64,000 bases of DNA from Phyllobacterium phragmitis (GCF_002980495.1 NZ_PVBR01000018.1:1-64000), one strand, 5' to 3'. Positions 35,970 to 46,531 are shown, numbered from the stretch's first letter. A program made the numbers and translations. Notes: generated by a model from the sequence alone, not told the origin.

Positions 35970-36080
35970 GGAATGCTCCTGTTCTTTGCGCCACAACTTC
36001 AGCAGGTCCAATGTAAATCAAACGGAAATCATTGCCAGCAGCTATTCGCAAAGTTCGGATTTCTTCAGCTGGTCAGTAAT

Positions 36081-36683
36081 TCAGGCCACGGAAATGGCTT
36101 TGACAGCACCTTCACCTGCGCCCGTCCGTTGGGCAGGCGACGGTTCGTCGACCAGTTCCTCGACCGCGGCATAGAATTCCTGCGTTTCCCCGTCGGAGAG
36201 CTTCACGAGGTGCCAGACATCAGACAGAAGCAGGCCGATGACGGCGAAGAAGACGAGGCTGCGGTAGCGCTCCTGTGGATGGTTCTGCTCCACGCAAGTC
36301 AGCAATTTATTGCCGAACGCCTGCAGGGCAGCGGGAGAATGTTCCTTGGAAGCGCAAAGGGTGAAGGCGGCAAGGCTCCTGCCGTCCTGTTCGTGGCAGC
36401 TCTTCATCTCGGCCACCAGGGCGGAGAGAAACGAGACGCCCTGCCCTGTCCGCTCGGATATCCTCTCGCACATCGTCTGGACGAAACGCTGCTCGATGCC
36501 CGTCTCCAGAACTCCCTTGGACGGGAAATGATGCAAGAGGCCACCTTTGCTGATCCCGGCATGTCTGGCCACGGCTTCGAGCGTCAGGCCGCTGACGCCT
36601 TTGGAAAAGAGGACCTCTTCGGCGCTGTCCAATATCTGTTCGATGGTGACGCTGCCGCGCCTGTTGTGATGTCCTTGCGCCAT
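36081..36683 (-). CDS. TetR-family transcriptional regulator
   Basis: 200 residues. N-terminal helix-turn-helix: LTLEAVARHAGISKGGLLHHFPSK at about 33-56, followed by a TetR_C-type helical ligand domain with a cysteine-containing segment (AAFTLCASKEH). It lies between bepE and ndh on the same strand. Its target is unknown; ndh, itself and the efflux operon are candidates. A 13-bp-arm palindrome stands 23 bp upstream of its start. Confidence 0.88.
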   Translation of the reverse strand: MAQGHHNRRGSVTIEQILDSAEEVLFSKGVSGLTLEAVARHAGISKGGLLHHFPSKGVLETGIEQRFVQTMCERISERTGQGVSFLSALVAEMKSCHEQDGRSLAAFTLCASKEHSPAALQAFGNKLLTCVEQNHPQERYRSLVFFAVIGLLLSDVWHLVKLSDGETQEFYAAVEELVDEPSPAQRTGAGEGAVKAISVA

Positions 36684-36705
36684 GCGAGTGATCCTTCCGT
36701 AAGTG

Positions 36706-36733
36706 GCACCCCCGTCTGTTCAGACGAGGGTGC
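36706..36733 (-). terminator. Strong hairpin between bepE and the tetR gene
   Basis: Arms GCACCCCCGTCTG (36706-36718) and CAGACGAGGGTGC (36721-36733) are complementary except for one position, with a 2-nt loop. No T-tract follows on the minus strand. It could be the bepE terminator, or the operator of the adjacent TetR regulator, whose gene begins 23 bp away. Confidence 0.45.
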
Positions 36734-36739
36734 TCGAAT

Positions 36740-39700
36740 TTACTCCGTCGGAACGGTTTCGACTTTCTCAGCTGAGCCGGCCTCATACTTCTTCGGGTCT
36801 TTCCAGGCGATGAGCCTGTAGAACATAGGAATGAAGAAGGTGGCGATAAAGGTCGCCGCCAGCATGCCGCCGATGACGCCGGTACCGATCGAGTGACGGC
36901 TGGCCGAGCCCGCGCCGGTGCTGATCGCCAGGGGAACCACGCCCAGAATGAAGGCGAGCGAGGTCATGACGATCGGGCGGAAGCGCAGCTTGGCGGCCTC
37001 GATGGCGGCATCCATCGCCGATTTCCCCTGCTCGCGCTGCAACACGGCGAATTCGACGATCAGGATGGCGTTCTTCGCCGCAAGCCCGATCAGCGTAACA
37101 AGGCCGATCTGGAAATAGACGTCGTTGGTGAGCCCACGCAGCAAAATCGCCACGAGCGCACCGAACATGGCGAAGGGCACCGCCGTGATGACGGCGAGCG
37201 GCAGGCTCCAGCGTTCATACTGGGCGGCCAGGATGAGGAACACCATGATCAGGCCGAAGATCATTGCCTGCGAGCCGGTGCCGCTGGTTTCAAGCTCCTG
37301 ATAGGCGGTGCCCGTCCAGGCGATCTGATAGCCGGACGGCAGCGCCTCCTTCGCCACTTCCTGCATGACGCGGATCGCGTCGCCTGAGGTATAGCCTGGC
37401 GCCGGATTGCCGGTAACCTTGGCCGCGGCGAAGGCGTTGAAGCGTTCGAGCTGGTCGGGACCGACGACGCGCTGAACCGTGACGAGCGCGCTCAGCGGGA
37501 TCATGCTGCCGGAATCGGCCCGTACGAAGACGTGCTTCAGATCGGACGGGGTCCGGCGGAAATCCGCCTCCGACTGCAGATTGACCTGATAGTTGCGGCC
37601 ATAGAGCGTGAAGTCGTTGACATAGAGGCTGCCGAACGTGGCCTGCATCGCCTCGAACACCGAATTGATCGGCACGCCCATCGCCTTGGCCTTTTCACGG
37701 TTGAGGTCGAGCTTGTATTGCGGGATATTGGGATCGAAGCTGGTTCGCACGCCGGTCAGTTCCGGACGCTTGGACGCCGCCTCGACCAGTTGCTGCGTGG
37801 CATTCGTCAGCGCCGCCACGTCGCCGCCGGTGCGGTCCTGGAGATAAAGCTCGAAACCGCCCGTGGTGGAGAGGCCCATGATGGGGGGCGGATTGAAGGC
37901 GAGCACCATGCCGTCCTTGATACCGGCGTTCATGCCGATCAGCTGGCCCGCGAGATTGCGTGCATCGAGGTCCGGCGTCGTGCGCTCGTCCCAATCCTTC
38001 AGCGTTACGAACATGGTACCGGCATTGGTCTTCAGCCCACCGGAGAGAAGATCGAAGCCCGATACCGCGAAGACGTTCTCGACAGCTGGATGCTTGCGCA
38101 TATTCTCGCTCGCCTGATCGACCACCGCCTCCGTGCGCACCAGCGAGGCCGCCGGCGGCAGCATCGCCACGCTGAAGAGAACGCCCTGGTCCTCGTCGGG
38201 AAGCAGGGAGCCCGGAACCGTATAGAACATATAGGCGGTTGCGCCGCAGATGCCGGCGAAGATCAGAAGGCCGATCGCCACACGCTTGACGAAGAAGCGC
38301 ACGCCTGCCGTGTAGCCGTTGGTGAGCCGCTCGAAGAAACGGTTGAAGATGCGGAACGGCAGGGCTGGCTCATGATGGCCGGGCTTGAGCAGCAATGCGC
38401 AGAGCGCCGGCGTCAACGACAGCGCCACAATGCCGGAGATCGTCACCGACATGGCGATGGTGACGGCGAACTGCTTGTACATCTCGCCGACGAGCCCGCC
38501 CATGAAGGAAACGGGCACGAACACCGCGCAGAGCACGAGGACGATGGCGATGACCGGCCCCGTCACCTCGCCCATCGCCTTGATGGCGGCTTCCTTGGGC
38601 GGCAGTTTCTCCGTCGACATGATGCGTTCGACATTTTCCAGGACCACGATCGCATCGTCCACGACGATACCGATGGCCAGCACCAGGCCGAACAAGGTCA
38701 GGAGATTGATCGAGAAGCCGAGCACATACATGCCCGCGAAGGTACCGATGATCGAGATCGGAACGGCGATGACGGGGATAAGCGTCGCGCGCCAGTTCTG
38801 CAGGAAGAGGAAGACGACCAGCACGACGAGGATGATCGCTTCGATGAAGGTGTGAACGACCTCCTCGATCGAAACCTGGATGAATTTGGTGGTGTCGTAG
38901 GGAACGGAATAATCGATGCCCTGCGGGAAATTCACCTTCAGATCATCCATCCGCGCCCTGACGAGATCCATCGTGTTGAGCGCGTTGGCGCCGGGCTGCA
39001 GATAGAGCGCGATCGGCACGGCGGGCGTGCCGTTCAGATTGCTGTCGACGAGATAGCTCCTGGTGCCCAGTTCCACCCGCGCCACATCCTTCAGGCGCAG
39101 CGTCGCGGCATTCTGGTCGGAGCGCAGGATGATGTCTTCGAAGGCCTGCGCGTCCGGCAGGCGCCCTTGTGTCGTCGCCGAATAGGTGAAGGCGGAGGAT
39201 TTCGGATCCGGCTGATCGCTGAAGCGGCCGGCGGCGAATTGCGCGTTCTGCTCCTGAATGGCGGCGGCAACGTCGCTCGGCGTCAGATTGTACTGCGCGA
39301 GCTTGTCCGGACGCAGCCAGATGCGCATGGAGTAATCGATGTTGCCGAGAAGCTGGACATCGCCGACGCCGGGAACACGCTTGAGATCATCGATGACGTT
39401 CAACAGGGCGTAATTGCCGACATAGGTGCGGTCATAGCGGCCGCCTTCGGCATACATCGCCACGAGGCCGAGAATCGAGGACGAGCGCTTGGCGACGGTG
39501 ACGCCGAGACGCGTGACCTCCTGCGGCAGGGTCGAGGTGGCGCGCTGCACGCGATTGTTGACGTTGATCGTCGCCTGGTCGGCATCGGTGCCGAGCGCGA
39601 AGGTGACGGTGAGCTGCATCTGGCCGTCGCTCGAATTCGTGGACTGCATGTAGAGCATGTCCTCGACGCCGTTGATCTGCTGCTCAAGCGGCGCCGCCAC

Positions 39701-39880
39701 CGTCTGCGCAACGGTTTCGGCGCTGGCGCCGGGGTAATTCGCCGTGATGACGACCTGAGGCGGGGTGAGTTCGGGATATTGCGCGATCGGCAAAATCCGC
39801 ATCGTCACGATGCCGGCAAGAACGATGACGATGGAGATGACCGCCGCGAAAACCGGCCGGTCGATGAAGAAGCGGTTCAT
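36740..39880 (-). CDS. bepE: RND multidrug efflux permease (AcrB/BepE-like, HAE1)
   Basis: 1046 residues, full length for the HAE1 family. Twelve membrane segments and two large periplasmic loops are readable. Signatures are [20 protein letters not shown] at the N-terminus, the proton-relay Asp pair in [14 protein letters not shown], and [11 protein letters not shown] near TM10. With the fusion protein encoded just upstream (4-nt overlap) it forms a tripartite pump that would need a TolC-type channel (BepC in Brucella) encoded elsewhere. In Brucella suis BepDE exports dyes, bile salts and drugs and is repressed by BepR; gene order here agrees. Confidence 0.93.
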   Translation of the reverse strand: MNRFFIDRPVFAAVISIVIVLAGIVTMRILPIAQYPELTPPQVVITANYPGASAETVAQTVAAPLEQQINGVEDMLYMQSTNSSDGQMQLTVTFALGTDADQATINVNNRVQRATSTLPQEVTRLGVTVAKRSSSILGLVAMYAEGGRYDRTYVGNYALLNVIDDLKRVPGVGDVQLLGNIDYSMRIWLRPDKLAQYNLTPSDVAAAIQEQNAQFAAGRFSDQPDPKSSAFTYSATTQGRLPDAQAFEDIILRSDQNAATLRLKDVARVELGTRSYLVDSNLNGTPAVPIALYLQPGANALNTMDLVRARMDDLKVNFPQGIDYSVPYDTTKFIQVSIEEVVHTFIEAIILVVLVVFLFLQNWRATLIPVIAVPISIIGTFAGMYVLGFSINLLTLFGLVLAIGIVVDDAIVVLENVERIMSTEKLPPKEAAIKAMGEVTGPVIAIVLVLCAVFVPVSFMGGLVGEMYKQFAVTIAMSVTISGIVALSLTPALCALLLKPGHHEPALPFRIFNRFFERLTNGYTAGVRFFVKRVAIGLLIFAGICGATAYMFYTVPGSLLPDEDQGVLFSVAMLPPAASLVRTEAVVDQASENMRKHPAVENVFAVSGFDLLSGGLKTNAGTMFVTLKDWDERTTPDLDARNLAGQLIGMNAGIKDGMVLAFNPPPIMGLSTTGGFELYLQDRTGGDVAALTNATQQLVEAASKRPELTGVRTSFDPNIPQYKLDLNREKAKAMGVPINSVFEAMQATFGSLYVNDFTLYGRNYQVNLQSEADFRRTPSDLKHVFVRADSGSMIPLSALVTVQRVVGPDQLERFNAFAAAKVTGNPAPGYTSGDAIRVMQEVAKEALPSGYQIAWTGTAYQELETSGTGSQAMIFGLIMVFLILAAQYERWSLPLAVITAVPFAMFGALVAILLRGLTNDVYFQIGLVTLIGLAAKNAILIVEFAVLQREQGKSAMDAAIEAAKLRFRPIVMTSLAFILGVVPLAISTGAGSASRHSIGTGVIGGMLAATFIATFFIPMFYRLIAWKDPKKYEAGSAEKVETVPTE

Positions 39881-41058
39881 TGTGTCACCGAAGCCGGGTT
39901 GGAGATCCTGTCCGCCGCCGCTGCCGCGGTTCCGACGTTGACGGGCGAGCCGGGCCGCACCTTGATGACGCCCTCGGTCACGATGCGATCGCCGGAATTG
40001 AGCCCGGAGGCGACGAGCCAGCCGCCTTCGACCTCACGGCGTACCGTCAGCGGACAGATCTGGGCGTTGCCGTCGGCGTCGATCACGTAAACGAACTGCC
40101 CCTTCGGCCCCTGCATCAGAGCAGCCTCGGGCACGACGATGGCATTGTCGATCGTCACGCCGGTAATGGTCGCGCGAACGAACTGGCCGGGGATCAGCCG
40201 GCGGTCGGGATTGTCGACCACGGCGCGCGCGCCCAGCGTTCCGGTCTCGGCGTCCAGGCTGCTCGAAGTGAAGTCGATGACGCCCTCATGATTGTAGACC
40301 TGACCGTCGCCGAAAGTGATCCTCACCTTCAGTTTGCTCGGATCCTCACCCTTCGCCTTTTGCACGTCGAGAAGCCGGCGGATCTCGGCTGCCTCCGAAT
40401 CGCTGAAGGAGAAATTGATATAGACCGGGTTGAGCTGGGTGATCGAGGTCAGAAGGCTGGAGGATGCGTCGGTGCCGATGAGGCTGCCCTCCGACACCTG
40501 TTCCCGGCTGGTGATGCCGTCGATGGGGGCCGTCACCTTGGTATAGCCGAGATTGAGCTCGGCGGTGCGCACCTGCGCCCTGGCGCCAGCGACGATTGCG
40601 GCGTTGAGGTCGCGCGTGGCGATTGCGCTGTCGCGGGTGGCGGCGCTCTGAACCTTCTGCTGGACGAGTTGCTCGGCACGCTCGGCATCGCGGACCGACT
40701 GGCGGTACTGCGCTTCGGCCTGCGCCAATTGCGCTTTGGCGCGGTCGAGCTCGGCCTGATAGGGCGCGGGATCGATCTCGAACAGGAGATCGCCGGCCTT
40801 GACCTCGGTCCCTTCGGTGAAATTGCGGCGCAGCAGAATTCCGCCTACCCGCGCACGCACCTGCACTTCGCGGAATGCCGAGACGCGCGCGGCATAATCA
40901 TAGGTCAACCCCACTTCGTGCGGCTTGATCTCCACGGCGGTCACCTGCGGCGGCGGCATTTGCCCGTCAGGCGCCTGGGCGGCGGCGGGAAGGACCGCCA
41001 GAACGACAAAACCGATGCTGGCGGCCAATCCCGCCAGAGAAAACTTACCCAAATTCAT
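39877..41058 (-). CDS. bepD: RND efflux periplasmic adaptor (membrane-fusion protein, BepD-like)
   Basis: 393 residues from the ATG at 41058. An upstream in-frame ATG at 41103 lies inside the operator palindrome and is therefore unlikely. Residues 1-28 form a signal peptide ending in PAAAQA. The lipoyl/barrel-sandwich halves ([20 protein letters not shown] and [20 protein letters not shown]) flank an alpha-helical hairpin of about 60 residues rich in Ala, Gln and Glu. The protein links the inner-membrane pump to the outer-membrane channel. No lipobox cysteine is visible, unlike AcrA. Confidence 0.92.
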   Translation of the reverse strand: MNLGKFSLAGLAASIGFVVLAVLPAAAQAPDGQMPPPQVTAVEIKPHEVGLTYDYAARVSAFREVQVRARVGGILLRRNFTEGTEVKAGDLLFEIDPAPYQAELDRAKAQLAQAEAQYRQSVRDAERAEQLVQQKVQSAATRDSAIATRDLNAAIVAGARAQVRTAELNLGYTKVTAPIDGITSREQVSEGSLIGTDASSSLLTSITQLNPVYINFSFSDSEAAEIRRLLDVQKAKGEDPSKLKVRITFGDGQVYNHEGVIDFTSSSLDAETGTLGARAVVDNPDRRLIPGQFVRATITGVTIDNAIVVPEAALMQGPKGQFVYVIDADGNAQICPLTVRREVEGGWLVASGLNSGDRIVTEGVIKVRPGSPVNVGTAAAAADRISNPASVTQ

Positions 41059-41099
41059 TGTGCAGCCAGACCCTTTTCCGGTGTTTCGCCGAAATAAAA

Positions 41100-41117
41100 A
41101 CATACATGAATGTTTGT
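41100..41117. promoter_or_regulatory. AcrR-like operator between bepDE and bepR
   Basis: ACATACAT (41100-41107), spacer GA, ATGTTTGT (41110-41117): an inverted repeat with one mismatch in eight. The E. coli AcrR operator has the same ACATACAT...ATGTATGT character. It lies upstream of bepD and in the divergent region before bepR, as expected for BepR repression. Confidence 0.65.
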
Positions 41118-41263
41118 AAACAGCCCAGAAGTTGATATCATGGCTTTACGCGGCTGAAACGTTCACGTTTGAGTTATCGGCGCGCGAGGCATAGGATGAT
41201 GCGAAAAGACCCATGAACAAAAACATGCCGAAAAAGGCGCTTGGGAGGAAACAGGGAGGATGA

Positions 41264-42004
41264 ATGCGTAGGACGAAGGCCGAAGCCGAGGAAACTCGCG
41301 AGGCCATTCTCGAGGCGGCGGAACACGCTTTTCTCGAAAACGGCGTCAACCAGTCGACATTGATGCAGATCGCGCAATGCGCAGGCGTGACCCGCGGAGC
41401 GATCTATTTCCATTTCAAGGACAAGGCCGATATCTATAAGGCGATCGTCGACCGTATCCGCTTTCCGCAGGAAGACCTTGTCGAACAGGTGCAGACCGGC
41501 GACCAGGTCAATCCGCTCGACATCCTCCTCGAAGCGGCGATCTCATGCCTGAAGATGTTCGACGAGGACGAGCGCCAGCAGCGCGTCTTCACCATCATCA
41601 ACCAGCGCTGCGAATATGTCGGCGAACTGAGCCAAGTGCTCGACCGCCTCAGGCAGGCCAACACGCGCGTGCATCAGCTTTTCGTCAGGCTGCTTCAACT
41701 GTGCAAACGCCGCAAGATGCTGTCGTCCGACTGGACGCCGGAAGATGCCGCAAGAGCATTGATCGCGGCCATGTCCGGCCTCCTCAACGAATGGGTGAGA
41801 ACGCAAAAGGCCTTCGACCTTGTCGATGTCGGCACCAAATCGACGCGGGCGCTGATTGCATCGTTCAGAAGGAATGCCGATATCGGCGGGGTTGCTTATG
41901 CGGTAGGAATTAGTACCGATGCCATTTCATCTGCCGGCACCCCAACAAAACTGAAAGAAGTGAGGGAACATGGACACAAAGCCCGGGCAAAACTGGAAAG
42001 CTGA
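41264..42004 (+). CDS. bepR: TetR/AcrR-family repressor of bepDE
   Basis: 246 residues. RRTKAEAEETREAILEAAEH and the helix-turn-helix STLMQIAQCAGVTRGAIYFHF are typical of AcrR/TtgR-type efflux repressors, followed by the TetR_C_2-like ligand domain. ATG with a strong AGGGAGGA. It is divergent from bepDE with the palindrome between them, so it most likely represses the pump genes until a drug binds. The C-terminal ~35 residues extend past the usual ~210, and the last 35 bp overlap the DUF924 gene. Confidence 0.9.
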   Translation: MRRTKAEAEETREAILEAAEHAFLENGVNQSTLMQIAQCAGVTRGAIYFHFKDKADIYKAIVDRIRFPQEDLVEQVQTGDQVNPLDILLEAAISCLKMFDEDERQQRVFTIINQRCEYVGELSQVLDRLRQANTRVHQLFVRLLQLCKRRKMLSSDWTPEDAARALIAAMSGLLNEWVRTQKAFDLVDVGTKSTRALIASFRRNADIGGVAYAVGISTDAISSAGTPTKLKEVREHGHKARAKLES

Positions 42005-42563
42005 CATACTGGATTTCTGGTTCGGCGAGATCGGACCGAAAGAATGGTTCGAAAGCACGCCCGAACTCGACGGCGACATCCGCACCCGGTTTCTCGAACG
42101 CCACGAAGCGATCGCCCGGAAAGCCGCTGAAGATTCCACCGCTCTTGCGGAAGATGCGAATACGGCGCTCGCCGCCATCATCGCGCTCGACCAGTTTCCG
42201 CGCAATATGTTCCGAGGAACGGCGCGGGCCTTCGCCACGGATTCGCTGGCGCTCGCCGTCGCGCGGCACGCGGTCGACAGGGAACTTCATCATCAACTGC
42301 CCCGGGAGAAACGCGCCTTCCTCTATCTGCCCTTCGAGCATAGCGAGGATCCGGCCGACCAGGAGCGCTCCGTCGCGCTGTTCACCGAACTCGGTGACGA
42401 GGAAGGGCTGAAATATGCTGTCGATCATCGGGATATCATCGCCCGCTTCGGGCGCTTTCCCCATCGCAATGTCATTTTGAACCGCGCAAACACGGCGGAA
42501 GAAGAAGCCTTTCTCCTCACCCATAAAGGCTACGGTCAGACATTGCCGACGGCGGCGAAGTGA
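41970..42563 (+). CDS. DUF924 family protein
   Basis: 197 residues, close to the family's usual ~180. ILDFWFGEIGPKEWFES, ALAAIIALDQFPRNMFRGT and FLYLPFEHSED are the conserved landmarks. The fold is a helical TPR-like bundle; no biochemical role is established. A GTGAGGGAAC site precedes the ATG, within the 3' end of bepR, so expression may be coupled to the repressor. The overlap may simply reflect compaction. Confidence 0.9.
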   Translation: MDTKPGQNWKADILDFWFGEIGPKEWFESTPELDGDIRTRFLERHEAIARKAAEDSTALAEDANTALAAIIALDQFPRNMFRGTARAFATDSLALAVARHAVDRELHHQLPREKRAFLYLPFEHSEDPADQERSVALFTELGDEEGLKYAVDHRDIIARFGRFPHRNVILNRANTAEEEAFLLTHKGYGQTLPTAAK

Positions 42564-42778
42564 ATTGGAGATAGCACGGCCTTGTGTTCGACAATCAGCG
42601 CAGGAATTTTTACGCTTACGTCAATGTAACTCTTGCGTGAGGGCGTGAACTGGCCATAGATAAAGATGGAGGAGCAAGGCCGATAGGGTTATCTGGTCTT
42701 GAGGCACGTTGGCAAACGAGCTGACAGATGGGGCGGCCGCGCCCGAACGGTGCAGCGGAACGAGATAGGGAGGCAGAA

Positions 42779-44623
42779 TTGGCCAAGAAAGTGACATCCG
42801 CGGAAAAGCCCGCGACGAAAGCGACCAAGAGTCCGACGAAAACAAAGGCTGCAAAGCCCGCGGCTGCGAAGACCGCCGCCAGCAGCGCCAAGCGGGCCGC
42901 CACAAAGGCTCCGGCAGCGAAAGCTGCGCCAAAGCGTTCTGCGGCTGCGCCAACGCGCCCCTGGCTCAAATCCTATGCGACAGGCGTGCCCGCCGAGATC
43001 GAGACGCCGTCCTATTCCTCGATAGGCGACCTCATTGTTTCGTCCTGCCGCAAATATGCCGACAGGCCGTCCTTCACCAGCATGGGCAAGACACTGACCT
43101 ATGCGGAACTGGAGGAGCGTTCGACAGCACTTGCCGCCTGGCTGCAGTCGCGCGGGCTCGTCAAGGGCGACCGCGTGGCGCTGATGATGCCGAACGTGCT
43201 CCAATACCCGGTCGCCATAGCGGCGGTACTACGGGCGGGGCTGGTGGCGGTGAACGTCAATCCGCTCTACACGCCACGCGAACTCGAACATCAATTGAAT
43301 GACGCCGGCGCGAAGGCCATCATCATCCTGGAAAATTTCGCCACGACGCTGGAAAACGTCCTGCCTAGGACTGAGGTGAAGCATATCGTCGTCGCATCCA
43401 TGGGCGACATGCTCGGCCTCAAGGGCCATCTGGTCAATTTCGTCGTGCGCAAGGTCAAGAAGATGGTCCCGACCTGGAGCCTGCCGGACCACGTGCCGTT
43501 CAAGACGGCGCTCGCCGAAGGCGCCGCAAAGGGCTTTTCACCGGTCGAAGTGGCGCCATCCGATGTCGCCTTCCTGCAATATACCGGCGGCACGACAGGC
43601 ATTTCCAAAGGCGCGACGCTGCTTCACAGCAACATCCTCGCCAATGTCGAGCAGATGCGCGTGTGGATCGACGTCGCCTACCGGATCAAGGGCAAGCCGA
43701 AGGAAGTGAACTTCATCTGCGCGCTGCCGCTCTATCACATCTTCGCGCTGACCGTGAACGCGATGATGGGCATCGAACAGGGCGCGCGCAATGTGCTCAT
43801 CCCCAATCCGCGCGACATTCCGGCCTTCGTGAAGGAACTGCAGAAATATCCAGTGCACATCCTTCCCGGCCTCAACACGCTGTTCAACGCACTCCTGAAC
43901 AATGAGGATTTCCGCAAGCTCGATTTCAAGCCGATGGTCCTGACACTCGGCGGCGGGATGGCGGTGCAGCGTCCCGTTGCCGACCGCTGGCACGCGATCA
44001 CCGGCTGCCATATCACCGAGGGCTACGGCCTTTCCGAGACATCACCGGTGGCGACGGCCAACAGCCTGGATGCGACCGATTTCTCAGGAACGATCGGCCT
44101 GCCGCTTCCTTCGACCGATCTCGCCATTCGTGACGAGAACGGCCGTGATCTTCCGCCCGGCGAAGTGGGTGAAATCTGCATTCGCGGTCCACAGGTGATG
44201 CACGGCTATTGGAACCGGCCGGACGAGACGAAGACGGCTTTTTACAGCGACGGCTTCTTCCGTTCGGGCGACATGGGTTTCATGGACGAACGCGGGCTCA
44301 CCAAGATCGTCGACCGCAAGAAGGACATGATCCTCGTCTCCGGCTTCAACGTCTATCCCAACGAGATCGAGGAAGTGGCTGCGGAACATCCCGGTATCGT
44401 CGAAGCGGCGGCCATCGGCGTGCCGAATGAGCATTCCGGCGAGGTTGTGAAACTGTTCGTCGTCCGCCGCGATCCCGGTCTGACCGAGGATGCGGTCAAA
44501 GCTTTCTGCGCCGAGCGGCTTACCAACTACAAACGTCCGCGCGAAATCGAGTTCCGCGACGAACTGCCGAAGACCAATGTCGGCAAGATCCTGCGGCGCA
44601 AGCTGCGCGACGAGCAGGTGTGA
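42779..44623 (+). CDS. fadD: Long-chain acyl-CoA synthetase with a Lys/Ala-rich N-terminal extension
   Basis: 614 residues from a TTG at 42779, chosen for the GGGAGGC site at 42768-42774; an ATG at 42728 in frame lacks one. The enzyme core has YTGGTTGISKGA (P-loop), GYGLSETSP, the hinge KDMILVSGFNVYPNEIEE and the catalytic Lys in NVGKILRRK. It activates fatty acids with ATP and CoA for beta-oxidation or lipid synthesis. About 58 residues of Ala, Lys, Thr and Pro precede the core; this histone-H1-like stretch is absent from E. coli FadD and probably disordered. Confidence 0.92.
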   Translation: MAKKVTSAEKPATKATKSPTKTKAAKPAAAKTAASSAKRAATKAPAAKAAPKRSAAAPTRPWLKSYATGVPAEIETPSYSSIGDLIVSSCRKYADRPSFTSMGKTLTYAELEERSTALAAWLQSRGLVKGDRVALMMPNVLQYPVAIAAVLRAGLVAVNVNPLYTPRELEHQLNDAGAKAIIILENFATTLENVLPRTEVKHIVVASMGDMLGLKGHLVNFVVRKVKKMVPTWSLPDHVPFKTALAEGAAKGFSPVEVAPSDVAFLQYTGGTTGISKGATLLHSNILANVEQMRVWIDVAYRIKGKPKEVNFICALPLYHIFALTVNAMMGIEQGARNVLIPNPRDIPAFVKELQKYPVHILPGLNTLFNALLNNEDFRKLDFKPMVLTLGGGMAVQRPVADRWHAITGCHITEGYGLSETSPVATANSLDATDFSGTIGLPLPSTDLAIRDENGRDLPPGEVGEICIRGPQVMHGYWNRPDETKTAFYSDGFFRSGDMGFMDERGLTKIVDRKKDMILVSGFNVYPNEIEEVAAEHPGIVEAAAIGVPNEHSGEVVKLFVVRRDPGLTEDAVKAFCAERLTNYKRPREIEFRDELPKTNVGKILRRKLRDEQV

Positions 44624-44714
44624 CGGAGGCTGGAAAGACCGGGAGTGCTGCGGAAAGGTTTTCGTTTCTTAACCCGGGGGCCCCACGGCCGAGGAGCGAC
44701 AACGGCCCAAGGAA

Positions 44715-45473
44715 TCAGGTCCGCACCTTTTCGATCACCGGCCGCTTGTTGCTCGAAGCAAGAAAGGCAGGCAGATCGGCGACCGATGGCAGCACCGCGT
44801 CGGCCAGCGGCTCCAGCACCTCGCGCGAGCTGTTGCCGCTCAGGACGCCAATGGCATAGCCGGCATCGGCGGCACGCGCCGTTTCCATATCGTGCGGGTT
44901 GTCGCCGACCATGGCGATATTCCAGGCTTCCAGGCCGGTCGCCCTGGCAAAATGGTGGACCGGGTCCGGGTGCGGCTTCGGGCGCAGGGCCGTGTCGTAG
45001 CCGATAAAGGTGTGGAACAGGTTGGTGAGCCCCAGCGCTTCCGCTGTCGCCCGCGCGCCCGCTTCCGAATCATTGGTGGCGATGCCGAGCAGATATCCCT
45101 CCCGTCGCAATGCCTCCAGCGCTCCTTGCAATCCATCAATGGCAACGGCGGCGCGGGCCCCTTCGCTGACGCAATAATCATTATACTCCCGGATCAGCGC
45201 CGCGCGGTCCGCTTCGCTTGCGTCCGGATGCCAGAGATCGACGACATCCTCAACGGTGCCAGCCGCGATCACCGAATTGGCGCGGAAGCGCTTTGCCTCC
45301 CAATCATAACCGCCCTCCTCCAGCAGGGCGCGGGCCTTCGCCTCATCGCCGCCAGCCGAACGCCGTGCCAGTTCCTTCGATATGCCGAACCATGTCCGGT
45401 TGAAATCGACCAGCGTGCCGTCCTTGTCGAAAAGGATGGCCCGGATGGCCCGAAGCGGCATGTGCGCCATCAT
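44715..45473 (-). CDS. HAD-superfamily phosphatase (phosphoglycolate phosphatase-like)
   Basis: 252 residues. HAD motifs: ILFDKDGTLVD (nucleophile Asp16), IATNDSEAGA (motif II region), a Lys in LRPKPHPDP, and MVGDNPHDMETARAAD (motif IV). The helical cap between residues ~30 and ~110 puts it in the Gph-like subfamily. Overlaps the upstream deacylase gene by 4 nt. The substrate could be phosphoglycolate or another small phosphoester; not decidable here. Confidence 0.88.
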   Translation of the reverse strand: MMAHMPLRAIRAILFDKDGTLVDFNRTWFGISKELARRSAGGDEAKARALLEEGGYDWEAKRFRANSVIAAGTVEDVVDLWHPDASEADRAALIREYNDYCVSEGARAAVAIDGLQGALEALRREGYLLGIATNDSEAGARATAEALGLTNLFHTFIGYDTALRPKPHPDPVHHFARATGLEAWNIAMVGDNPHDMETARAADAGYAIGVLSGNSSREVLEPLADAVLPSVADLPAFLASSNKRPVIEKVRT

Positions 45474-46531
45474 GCCTCCAATGCGCCGGGGCGCTTGGCG
45501 ACAGCCGAGAGACGGGAACCGAGAAGCTTGAGAAGATCGTCACCGCGCCTGACATAGCGCAGGCTGCGCCGCGTCAGGATGCGGCCGGTCTGCGGCGCGG
45601 TCAGCGTGACATCGCCGGATGCATCGCCGGGCCGTGTGACAATGGTGACGAGGCTATCGCCCTCCCTGACCTCGTCGCCGGGGACGACATGATAAAGCAC
45701 CATGCCGCCCTGCGGCGCCCGCACCATCTCGACATGGCTAAGCGGCGTCACCGGGCCATCGAAACTTGCCGAAAGCGTCTCGCCGTCATCCCTCACCACA
45801 CCGCGATGGACGAGGAAACGGTAAAGGCCCTGCGCATCCGACCACCCTGTCTCGAAGTCGACATCGGCAAGCCCGCGGAACTCGACGGTCGTGACGGCGC
45901 GGCGCTTCATGTCGCGGGCATCCGCGGACAACTGCAAAACCGGGTATGCGCAGGCTTCCTCGAAGGCGGCATCGGCGGTCGAATCCCAGGAGAGGATCGC
46001 CTTCGAGCCGAGTGCTGCGGCGAGGTCCAACATGTCGGCCAAGAAATCCTGATGGATATAGAGATAGTTCTCGCTCTGATCGTCGCAGTGCAGATCGAGC
46101 ACGATCTCATGCGGCAAAGCGAGGCGCAGAAGTGTCGCCTTCAGCCTTTCGGCAAGCGGCACCGGCGCATCGATGTCCAGCAGGCCGGATGTGTCGAAAT
46201 CCGGCAGAAGCGGGAAGGCGCGGTTGAAATTGGTCTGGGTGAATAATTCGAAACGACCGAGATGCTGATAGGCCTGCCACTGGTTCGAGGCGATCGGGTT
46301 GGCCTGCGGAACGATGGTGATATCACCGGCGATGCGGCCCTCGGCCTTAGCCTTTTCCAGAAGCGGAACGAGGAAATGCAGAGCCGCCTGGCCGGGGAGC
46401 TCGCCGCCATGCAGCGAGGATTGCAGATAGGCCGTCGGCGCATTCGCGTCGCCGCCTTCAAAACGCAGGACCCGCAATTCGATGGCGTTGCCGGGCACAT
46501 CGCCAGGAAGGGTGATCGTCTCAGTCTTCAT
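45470..46531 (-). CDS. Succinylglutamate desuccinylase/aspartoacylase (AstE/AspA) family protein
   Basis: 353 residues from the ATG at 46531. M14-like zinc site: SSLHGGELPG (His and Glu ligands) and LDLHCDD (second His). The C-terminal part, with GMVLYHVVPGDEVREGDSLV, is a lipoyl-like sandwich found in this subgroup of uncharacterised deacylases. Not in an arginine-degradation context, so the substrate is probably another N-acyl amino acid or an amide. It precedes the HAD gene (ATGA overlap) and follows pgi on the same strand. Confidence 0.85.
   Translation of the reverse strand: MKTETITLPGDVPGNAIELRVLRFEGGDANAPTAYLQSSLHGGELPGQAALHFLVPLLEKAKAEGRIAGDITIVPQANPIASNQWQAYQHLGRFELFTQTNFNRAFPLLPDFDTSGLLDIDAPVPLAERLKATLLRLALPHEIVLDLHCDDQSENYLYIHQDFLADMLDLAAALGSKAILSWDSTADAAFEEACAYPVLQLSADARDMKRRAVTTVEFRGLADVDFETGWSDAQGLYRFLVHRGVVRDDGETLSASFDGPVTPLSHVEMVRAPQGGMVLYHVVPGDEVREGDSLVTIVTRPGDASGDVTLTAPQTGRILTRRSLRYVRRGDDLLKLLGSRLSAVAKRPGALEA

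Noticed and set aside
37532-40090. 852-codon open frame on the plus strand opposite bepE
   Set aside because: Composition is His/Asp/Arg-rich and it mirrors the bepE codons; it is an antisense shadow of a high-GC gene.
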